Origin: Glossina fuscipes | Lineage: Eukaryota; Arthropoda; Insecta; Diptera; Glossinidae | Assembly: GCF_014805625.2 (NCBI RefSeq) | Contig: NW_023998415.1 | Location: 20,648,393-20,712,392 of the forward strand | Length of the DNA: 64,000 nucleotides | Direction: 5' to 3' | Notes under the pieces: generated by a model | Database searches by the model: none | What the model saw: the letters and a program-made list of their open reading frames with translations, nothing else | What the model was told of the DNA's origin: nothing | Part shown: one piece after another, positions 55,736 to 64,000 of the stretch | Layout of the letters: every line of letters begins with the position of its first letter | Numbering within the stretch: the first letter of the stretch is position 1 | Made by a program: the position numbers and the translations under genes

Positions 55736-57150
55736 GCGCAGCGAAATTTCAAAAGATATCGATCGCAACAGTTTTATGATTTATGAATACGTTCGGAAGC
55801 CGCATACTGGATGAAAATATTCACCGATAACCATGACTTTCGCGAAATTTATTGTTATCATAATTATGCGATAATAGCATGACAACAACTGTCTTTTAAT
55901 TTTTCCACTCCAAAAAAAAAAAAAACAATATATCATAAACGCACAATACCGTAACATGCTCCCATTTGGGTTTTCAACATACAATGCCGAACTACCACCA
56001 CCATCTACTAGCTGACTACATGAAACTGCAATTGCGAGAATAACAGTTGAAACAATCCAACAACTTGTATCACGCTCTCGGTCTAGCTGTTATTTCCCCC
56101 CTACGCTGAATAGGGCCGGTGCTTAATATAATGTCCTTACTAGTGAGTGCAAGAAGAACTCATCCTTCAAAAGAGAAGAAAACGAATGCGAGGCGTGTTA
56201 AAAAAACGTGACATTTCAAATTTCCTTGGTTAGGTACATTCGATTTTCGAATTTGTTTTCTTTTTTTTTTTTTTTTTAATAACAGAACAAGTTCACTCAA
56301 ATGTGAAGATTTTGTTCACTTTGGCGTGGTACATCGTGAGTTTCAACCAGAAAATCGTACGATCAATAACGAGCACTACCTATACAAAAGAACGCCTGGA
56401 GTTTTGAAACAACCAGTCATGGAAGAGCTCAAGACCATACCGCAAGGCCGCATGTAAGAAAGGGCTTGAAGGATTGGAAAAAGCGCGGCCACAAGTTTAC
56501 TTAATTATAGTTAAGGGGACCAAACAGATGTGATGACGAATAAATAAATGCTGTTCGAGAAAAATAAAGAGTCACCTTTTTTTTTGAACATAACTTTCTT
56601 GCGAATTTTTTTACACGAAAATATGGGCTTCGGCTTACTATTACGCAAAGCATTTGCAAAGAGGAAACAGAAAAACAAAACGAAATGCTCCATAGGCGTC
56701 GCGAACGTACTTCGCGTACTTCTTTTTGTGAAACACTCTCATACGGTTCTATATTTTTTAAATTGCCAAAGCCAAAATTTTGCCTAATTCTTCTTCTCTT
56801 TCTATTTTAGTTTTTTCCAATATCCGGTTTTAAGAAAATCAAGCTGCAATTGAAATGTTGTCATAGGGAATTAATTACATGTTTTACCGCAATAACGAAA
56901 AACCGAAAGCAAACACAAAGAATGAAAAAAAAATATTGACAACAACCTTATGATGAAGCAACGATTATCAGGCATCTTTGTATTTCAATCAATTCAATAG
57001 CAATGACAGTAGATTGAAAAAATTTAAAAGAGAAAAAAAAAAAAAAAATAAGGAAAAGAAGAAAAAGAAGAAGTATAAACGAAGATAGAAAAAATTTTAA
57101 GGAAGAAAGCCAAGAGTAAATTTTCATTAGTTCCATTATGGCAAAAAAAG
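55736..57150. other. A+T-rich DNA, no gene seen
   Basis: T18 run at about 56260-56278, A-runs near 55910 and 57030. Short frames on both strands at 56511-56787 have no motif. Confidence 0.45.
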
Positions 57151-57180
57151 AAGCAGCAGCAGCAGCAGCAGCAGCAGCAC
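57151..57180. repeat. (AGC)10 trinucleotide repeat
   Basis: Perfect CAG/AGC run. On the minus strand it gives a poly-Ala run in a frame without other support, so it is not taken as coding. Confidence 0.93.
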
Positions 57181-58839
57181 TAGCAACGCAAATCCCTAAA
57201 CACAAAGACAAACTAAACTAACTTTCGGAAAAAAAAAAAAAAGAAGTAGGAATGAAAGAAAGTAACAAAAAAAAATAAAAAGAAAAGAGTAGAATACGAC
57301 AAAGAATAGAAACTACAACAAGCAGCACCAGCTTGCCGAGCACTAGGAGAACAACAAGGAGTAACAGCACCGCAACCAGTAGAAGACAAAGTTAAAAACG
57401 TCAATCTCTAATTGAAATTCTAGACAAAATCTTCCGCAAATTACCTTCATTGACAAAAATCTGTAATCTTGCAGCAAACATGACAACACAACAATGTGAC
57501 AGCCACAATGTGGTACTACGAACAAACACATACTCATACATACACATATATATATACACGCTAGATAGATAGATATAGATACACACGCATACATACACAC
57601 ATTATATCATAGCTTTTCATCCGTTGTTGGGGTTTTTCCTTGAATGCACAAATGTCGAAATGTAGACGAGAGCCAAATATGAAAACTTAAAGAGCGCGCT
57701 TTGTGCGACGAGAGATCCGATTTTGTGTCACCGGAAGCGGAAGTTGTGTGTTGTGTACACACAATCTTGTAACATTTTCTTTGCACCGCACTTTAAGTAA
57801 AGGAAAATTTTCTATTTTTAAACAAATACCAACTTAACGCTACTGATGTCCTTGGTGTTTCCAAATACAAACGTGTACAATATGAAATGTTAACAAACCG
57901 AAAAAACCAAAAAAAAAAAAAGAACCCGGGAGCTGTGAGAGCGACGGTTACATTTTAAACCTTTCTCAAAAAGTCTTATTGCAGGCAATATTGTCTTGTA
58001 TAAATTTTTGTACCTCAAATGGAACACACCCGCGAACCATATCCACAATTTGAGTATTTTTTTTTTTTTTTTTTTTTTTAGGGGAAAAATGATTTAAAAA
58101 AAAAAAGTTCGCAAATAAATAAAAGAATTATTAAAGCTTGCGTGGAAAGAAATTTAACTTTAAGTATGTCAAGCATTCACGTCTGCAGCGGAAGCAGTTT
58201 TTATAAAAGCGACACGAACCCTTTGTATCTTTCTTTCTTTCTAACGAGCAGTAGGTTAAAAGTGATCTTTTCAATTTTTTAATCCATTTAGTTTTTGGGA
58301 AAAATTGACAGACAACAAAATCGATTCTATCCAAAATTGCTTTCAGTGCAATTCGTACGAAAATCATTTACACGTTACTCGATGTCGTCAATAAAACTAA
58401 GTAGAGAAGCGACATTACATTTTGCCAAGTTACGCGAAGATATATGTGGCTCAGCTTGATCTTTCTCTTCGCGAATTCAAGTTGTTGTTGATCGCTTCAT
58501 CACTAGTAACAGATCGAATCAATCGCTCCGCTTACCAACAGGGGTTGCTAATAGACGATTGCTTCCACAATTTCACAAAGTAAATACTGTGATCTCTATC
58601 AAGGGCTTTTCTAAACTTTTGACCTTAGTTTAGCCGTATCCTTGTGCTTTGATCAGGAATTCGCTTTTTAATCGGCATTGTTATCAACACTTTGGATCCA
58701 TAAAATTCTTCGCCCTCAATCCAAACAGATTCGAGGCATAAGCTTATTTATTACATATTATATTTTCGATTATTTGAAGGCCTAATGCTGAGCTTATACT
58801 CTACTGGTTTTTCTACTCTACTCTATTCGAGGTACAAAA
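57181..58839. other. mixed A+T-rich DNA, no gene seen
   Basis: Purine-rich A-runs to 57300, TAGATAGATAGATATAGA at 57563, T23 at 58057-58079. 57640-57790 is GC-richer with GAGCGCGCTTTGTGCG, CACCGGAAGCGGAAG and a TGTGTACACA palindrome; it could be regulatory but nothing specific is recognised. Confidence 0.45.
58057..58079. repeat. poly-T tract (T23)
   Basis: Uninterrupted T run followed by AGGGG. Confidence 0.9.
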
Positions 58840-59245
58840 TGCATTAAGTTTGTGCGGATATATGTAACATCCAGAAAGGCTTAGGATAAACTCCAGGATC
58901 AACTTCAATTACATCGATTGATTAAAAACTTGCTTTCTACGCTTGCCTTTCCGCCGGTGGCAATTTCGGAAATGGTTTAATAAAATTTGGTACACTGACG
59001 TGCTTTGATCCAAGACAAAGCCTTTTTAAAATTGTTCATATCGGTCCACGTGTTTAAATCATTCCCCATATAAGGCGTTATACTGAGAAGTCGTTATAAA
59101 ATCGATAAAATGGTAATTTTTAAAACTATTCAATAAAAGTAATAATGTCGGGATGAGTTTCGATTTGTAAGGAAAATTTGGTACCAGTGAGGCGGTTTTG
59201 CGACCGTAATCTTCCTTATAAAAGCTGAACCTCTATGTAGTAAAA
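58840..59245 (+). mobile_element. HINE-B-like element
   Basis: TTAAGTTTGTGCGGATATAT, GTAACATCCAGAAAGGCTTA (core), a lost GTCY block, then AAATTTGGTACACTGACGTG, CTTTGATCCAAGAC, CATATCGGTCCACGTG, CCCCATATAAGGCGTTAT and AAATGGTAATTTTTAAAACT. This parallels both 5535-5805 and 10295-10700, which confirms they are one family. Confidence 0.68.
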
Positions 59246-59256
59246 AGTTATTAATT

Positions 59257-59610
59257 TTAATATTTCCTGGTGAAAATTAACTTATAATAGTAAATTGGCA
59301 AATAAATGCACAGCTTACCGAATTTGAACCGCGCAGGTCTATTACCTCCGAGAAGCGGGCTTTCACGAAAAGTATGCCTTTGGCATGAAACTAATGCGTA
59401 ACTTTTAGTAGCTAAATGAATTATGCAAAGTGGTGGCCGACTATATTGTTCTTGTTTAAACCACAAAATCGGGCCGAAGAACATCTTAAGGGGTATAATA
59501 TCTGCGCCAGTGTTTTGAGAATTGCTTCCGATAAATCGTTCCAGTTCGAATAGTTGGTCAATTTGGGTTTTCAAAGGCGGAACAACAAAATGCACATGTT
59601 TTTCGATCAT
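59257..59610 (-). pseudogene. coding-like minus-strand frame (117 codons), unrecognised
   Basis: The residue mix is protein-like (HVHFVVPPLKTQIDQLFELE, RFIGSNSQNTGADIIPLKMF, RFKFGKLC) without low-complexity runs until the Y/I-rich C-terminus. It directly follows a HINE-B copy, so it may belong to a neighbouring transposon remnant. No motif recognised, and chance cannot be excluded. Confidence 0.2.
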
Positions 59611-61571
59611 CTAGATAACAACTCTTTTGAATTATTTGCTAAAATTTCAATTTATTCTCAATCGACGACACTTTAGATGAACATAAATTAACGAAAAGAA
59701 AATCATTAGCATATATATATACGTATGAGTTTCATATTAAATCTTAGACTCAATATAAAAGTCAATTAGAGATTAAATTTAAAAACTTTCGAAGACTACC
59801 AGCAACCCTAGTACAACTTATGCTAGCATCTGAACTGAATTGTCAGCTAGTAATGAAAATGATTTCGTTAGAGTATGAACGCGTTAAGAAAGATTATTAA
59901 GATATATCATCCTTCGAAAGCCTATTAATGCTACTTAAAAATAACAAGTTGTTATACAACCATGAGAAAAAAGGAAAAAAAAATTCAAGTATTTTAACAT
60001 AACTCTCTCAGGTTGTCTCAGTACATGCTTCCTTGCCCTTAAGAGAATTTAAGTCTCGAAATTCACGCTTATAAGAGCTTATCGTCATAGCGTCCCCCAC
60101 CCCGCTCTGTTATATAAGTTATTTATATGGTAGCTGCTGTTTATGTAGCTGTTCTTACTTATGTTACGCTTGTCACAAACGCTTGGCAAATTTTTAAATG
60201 ATGCCCTTCAGCTAACAGTGCTTACGACACCGAGCGCATTCATAAAGAGATGCTTTATAAAAAAAAATACAAGTTTACTTGGATATATGCGTGTGGATTC
60301 AGCTCCCTATGGATTTTCGTACCAATGTCTTTATTCCTTATTTCATTTATTTATTTATTTATTTATTTTTATTTCGTTTTATTTTTATTTTTATTATTAT
60401 TATTTTTTTTTTTGCCCAAAAAACTTTGTAGATTTGCGCGTGAAATGTACACGCGTACAGGGCATAATTTGACGTTAATTTCATCTCCCGAGGTTATAAA
60501 ATTCAAACGCATACTTCATAAATCGTTAACTATGGCGGGAGAGAGCGATAGAGCGAGCGAGAAAGAAAGAAGAAAATAGATGATGAAGCAGTAACTTAAG
60601 GTGGATTGAATATTTCAAGCTTATCAAATATTATGTGAATATTAGTTTTTTTAAACATTAAATCAATATTCGGTAGCGAAAGTCTGACTGGTGCCCCGTA
60701 TTGGTTTGCCTCATACAGGAGACATTACGCAATTTCAATAACCATATTTATCATAGTCCTTTGACATACACGATGTTTTATTTATATTTTGTCGTAGTGC
60801 CAAACGAGTCATTCAAGGATCAACTGTGCGCAGACTTTATTCTATTTTCCCCTTAAAAACATTTAAGAAACTTGTCATTTATGCGTTATTTTCCTGAATA
60901 AAACAAATAAAGAAATTTTTAAAACAGCAAACTTATGTTTAAAAGGTCCGCTGGAAAGGTGCCCGGTTCATGTCGCGCTTAAACAGAACCGTTGCAAGAA
61001 AGTACACCAGTAATGCAGTACAGCAACAGACACAACGATTTAGGTCACAAACAGAGTAAAGACGATCTTAAGCGTAAAGAATGTGTGACACGCAGGGCAC
61101 AACGACATTGATCCCCAACCTTAAGGTTTTTGATATGAAAATCTTGCGAACAGAGTTCACTTTAAAGGTGGAAAAAAGCAAAGAGCAATCCCCTCATCGA
61201 CTTGGGGCGAATAGTAATTCCAAGTAAAGCAATTAATTAATTCAAAAACAAAGAAAATTCTTATATCGAAATGGGCTTCAAAAAGTCAGCCATGCCGGTC
61301 AATATATATATGGGCATGAGGCGAAGTTCGTCCTGCCTTCACTGCAGTAATTGTAAAAAGGCAAAATACATTAGATTCGCTTAATAAGTGCTACATATGC
61401 GCGAGTAATAAATTATGAAAACAAGCTTTTCAGTATTATTTCAGCAAACAATATTTGAAAAACAGAACTATATTCGGATTAAATTGAATTAATTGCTTGT
61501 TTTCATTTTATTTTAATAAATACATATTTATATTTATATATACTCCAAAAAAGATATATTTATATTAATAA
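59611..61571. other. A+T-rich DNA, no gene seen
   Basis: (TTTA)n/T-rich tract at 60344-60413. Ser/Arg/Glu-rich tail of a plus-strand frame at 60540-60580 is from a GAGAGCGATAGAGCGAGCGA purine run. 60960-61200 is GC-richer with no recognised feature. Confidence 0.45.
60344..60413. repeat. (TTTA)n and T-rich tract
   Basis: TTTATTTATTTATTTATTTA then TTTTATTTCGTTTTATTTTT and ATTATTATTATTTTTTTT. Phe/Tyr-rich frames over it are artefacts. Confidence 0.9.
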
Positions 61572-61620
61572 TTTTTTTTTTTTATTTTTTCATTTTTTTT
61601 TTTTTTTTTTTTTTTTTTTT
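61572..61620. repeat. poly-T tract, interrupted
   Basis: T12 A T6 CA T28: the longest T-rich run in the window. Immediately followed at 61660 by a HINE-A-like 5' end. Confidence 0.92.
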
Positions 61621-61657
61621 GTTTTTATTGTCAATAAAATATTAAGAGTGATTATTA

Positions 61658-62490
61658 AAACAAGTAAACAAATTGCACTCGCTTTGGGGCGAATATTTGA
61701 TATAAACACATTACCATAAACTCGAACTATTACGCATATGAATGCAAAAAGCAAGGTAAGGTATCAGCGATCAGTGCTTTAGGGCGTTACTTATTGCCAA
61801 TGAGAGTATAATTTTTAAAGTCCTTCGAAAACACTTGTTTAACATTTATTCGTACTGTGGATTAAAGGTAAATTACGTTCGTTGATCCGCGAAAAATTTG
61901 ACAAAATGATTTTTGAGGTAACTGTTGTTAGGTCATTAAGGGCGAAACAAACGGTACTCGGACGGAGTAACCTTCTAGTCACACTCTCTTCCAATCATTT
62001 CCGTGCTCTCATAGATTTGCGAGATCTAATGTTGATCAATAGTGGCGCGCTGCAATATGATTAACGGTTGACACTACCGAAACTAGGATCTATTGTCCGA
62101 CCGGCTTGTAAAATCTGATAACACACAATTCGCCTTCAATGCCGCCATATATCATGCATCAAGGCATAAGTTTTTGATGCTTCAATTCTGGCTTCGCTGT
62201 CGTTGGCGGTAGTTCTACTATTTTTGAACACGAGCTTTTTCGATTGAAGTTCTAAAATATCAGGCAGATAAGATTTTTAAACGGGCGTGGACCGATTTGG
62301 ACTATTTTCGACTATTGTAACTTGCATGCATTCTCTTCTCTTTTCTTTTTCAAATATGAAGGCGGTATCTTAACGTTTCCAATCGTTTAATGTAGGAGAA
62401 TAACGATCGCAGTCATCACTTAGACAGACAGGCGTGCTTAAAACGGTTCAGAATTTTCAACTAGTGAATGGGGATAGCAATCAATTTTCT
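61658..62490 (+). mobile_element. HINE-A-like element, decayed
   Basis: Left end AACAAGTAAACAAATTGCAC with CTCGCTTTGGGGCGAATATT is like the 14785 and 20455 starts. Near the right side: AAACGGGCGTGGACCGATTT, CACTTAGACAGACAGGCGTG and CTTAAAACGGTTCAGAATTT (block plus link). The middle is too diverged to align, and two overlapping insertions are also possible. The terminal hairpin was not found. Confidence 0.5.
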
Positions 62491-63474
62491 CAACTTGAAA
62501 TTTATTGGATTATCTGCAACATTTCTATACATAAATCTAAATAATTCACTATCGTTCATATTTCCTAAACAAGCCTTAGATATCGATGCCTGCATAGTAT
62601 AAGTTTCAGGGCCTAAAAGCTGTCTTTTAATGTACACTTGCTCTCCTGATTAGCGCTGCTTCAAATCGACGCAGTCATATTTAGCCGATCAACGCTTCTG
62701 TAAAGTTGAAGATGTCCATCGAAATCTCGTTTCAACGGCATAGGTATCCGCAAGCGACCCGATAAGAGCCAAAATACCATAGACAGTGGTAGCGTGTATT
62801 TCGATTATTAAGTTTTCAACCTTACTTCTGGCTGCTGCAAACATTTTGGGGCATTGAGCATACCTTTAAAAATTCGGTGATGTATATAAAAATAAGGAAT
62901 TGAAAAAATTTCTCTATTTCCTTAAATATTTTCAGAGAAATGTTTTTTTTAATTATTTTTTTTTTTATTTTGCGTTCATGAAGACAAGTACAACACATAG
63001 GGAAACTTTTAATGAGGTACTAAAAATTTTGCAACCTATTTTACAACACTCTCGTACTTCAAAAAAATCAAGTATCTAAAGTAGGAATTATGTTTGCAGT
63101 CGTATAGGAAATATGTTGGTTTCGTTTTAGAAAAATAGTTTCAGAAAAAGATTAAAAAATAAATGGCGTAACCGTATCAAGCTATTTAAGTAAAATATTG
63201 TCTGTCAGAGAGGTTCTACGATTGCATTAATAATTTATTCGAATCTAATGTTATGTCCGTATGTATGTATATACATTTTATTGTTTTATCGGAATATTAA
63301 AAGGAAAGTTTTTGAAAATTTATGCAATCTTTATGAAAAACTTTTGATGAAATTTAAAGCCAATAGAAAGAAATTACGGCAGAGATTAAATATATATTTT
63401 TTGTTGATATTCCTGTTGGTTTAAGACACCTAGTCATATAAATACGTTTTAGAAAAATTGTATACAAATATATC
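62491..63474. other. A+T-rich DNA, no gene seen
   Basis: 62640-62780 is mixed sequence without frames. T-runs at 62943-62970. Nothing recognised. Confidence 0.45.
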
Positions 63475-63531
63475 TGCACACACACACGCACACATGCACA
63501 CAAATACATCATACTATAATACATATGCATG

Positions 63532-63571
<40 letters not shown>

Positions 63572-63612
63572 CATGGCTGTGTATGTATGCATGTTTCCAC
63601 GTGTGTGCACGC
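63475..63612. repeat. CA / TA / TG compound microsatellite with inverted-repeat arms
   Basis: CA-rich 63475-63505, (TA)16 at 63537-63568, TG-rich 63569-63612. CATGCATACAT (63528-63538) pairs with ATGTATGCATG (63583-63593) across the TA run. Overlapping frames on both strands are artefacts. Confidence 0.92.
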
Positions 63613-64000
63613 AAAGCAAAGTGATAAACACACTTGTATGTTGTAAGTAAAAGTATAAAATTTTCGAAATTTTCTATAAAATATATCAGCTATAGAGCAC
63701 ACAAATCCCACATATTTGCACATATAAACACACGTACACATACAATCTTATTTGTTTGTTTTTTTTTATTTTTTTTACTGCAAATGTAATATGATGTTCA
63801 AATTTAATGAAAACATTATAAAACTTGCATGTACCAAACATTTACCATATTATCGTAAAATAATCTGGTTAGTGATGATGGAAACAAAGAGAGAAGATTT
63901 CGTTTGTATAATAAATTTTAAGGGAAACTAAAAGTGGAATCTCTGCTTATACTTTAAAACGAATCTGGGATACTCGTTACTTACGGTATTATAAAATTTT
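63613..64000. other. A+T-rich DNA to window end, no gene seen
   Basis: Only short T-runs (63760-63776) and A+T-rich unique-looking sequence. Confidence 0.45.

Noticed and set aside
56948..57211. Minus frame with a poly-Ala run
   Set aside because: The Ala run is (AGC)10, and the remainder is Phe/Leu-rich from A/T-runs. No start or splice support.
1..64000. CRISPR array, bacterial operon, prophage or integron
   Set aside because: No direct repeats with regular spacers and no long bacterial-type ORFs; composition and repeats are insect-like.

Overview
This is a eukaryotic, strongly A+T-rich window (about two thirds A+T by eye). It reads as non-coding DNA from the nuclear genome of a higher fly (Diptera, Brachycera). 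The fly assignment rests on the repeats: many decayed copies of a (GGAC)n/(GTCY)n element with the core 'CCTTCTGGGCGTTGCAAACG'. That core matches my memory of the DINE-1/mini-me (Helentron-related, HINE) elements of flies. Very dense TA, CA, CT, GTT and ACAT microsatellites agree with this. A tephritid-like fruit fly is plausible, but the sequence alone does not prove it. The 10-N block at 15280-15289 shows that this is a draft assembly.

I see no complete protein-coding gene, no rRNA or tRNA gene and no CRISPR array. Open frames are short; the longest is 146 codons, which A+T-rich DNA can produce by chance. Either a gene desert or a very long intron would look like this. The stretches most like real or former coding sequence are: a 48-codon frame with a textbook signal peptide (9945-10091), with a Cys-rich frame just upstream in the same frame (9636-9827, ending at strong splice-donor motifs); a 60-codon frame resembling a piece of a BTB-BACK domain (18546-18728); LINE reverse-transcriptase remnants (about 13.9 kb and 24.0 kb); and a broken minus-strand coding-like cluster (28.9-30.3 kb).

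Layout. 0-9 kb: quiet A+T-rich DNA holding HINE pieces, a tRNA-derived SINE-like stretch (4.9 kb), a clean 363-bp pogo/Tigger-type MITE (5100-5462) and a possible enhancer (7.4-7.7 kb). 9-10.1 kb: G14 run, TA-rich DNA, then the two candidate exons. 10.3-16.6 kb: HINE copies, a LINE scrap, a (GGAAA)n tract broken by the gap, and a second SINE-like stretch. 17-20 kb: microsatellites and the BACK-like frame. 20.4-26.6 kb: the densest repeat cluster, with three long HINE copies all in the same orientation, one HINE-B copy and a LINE fragment. 27-37 kb: A+T-rich DNA, the broken minus-strand coding-like region, and two repeat families. 37-58 kb: mostly simple-sequence DNA with scattered HINE pieces and one region carrying CRE/D-box-like sites (46.8 kb). 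58.8-62.5 kb: more HINE copies. 63.5 kb: a CA/TA/TG block with inverted-repeat arms.

The parts do not form a pathway or operon. The notable structure is the repeat family itself: a roughly 900-bp composite element with two (GGAC)n blocks, found in the same order in two plus-strand copies and in part in a minus-strand copy.
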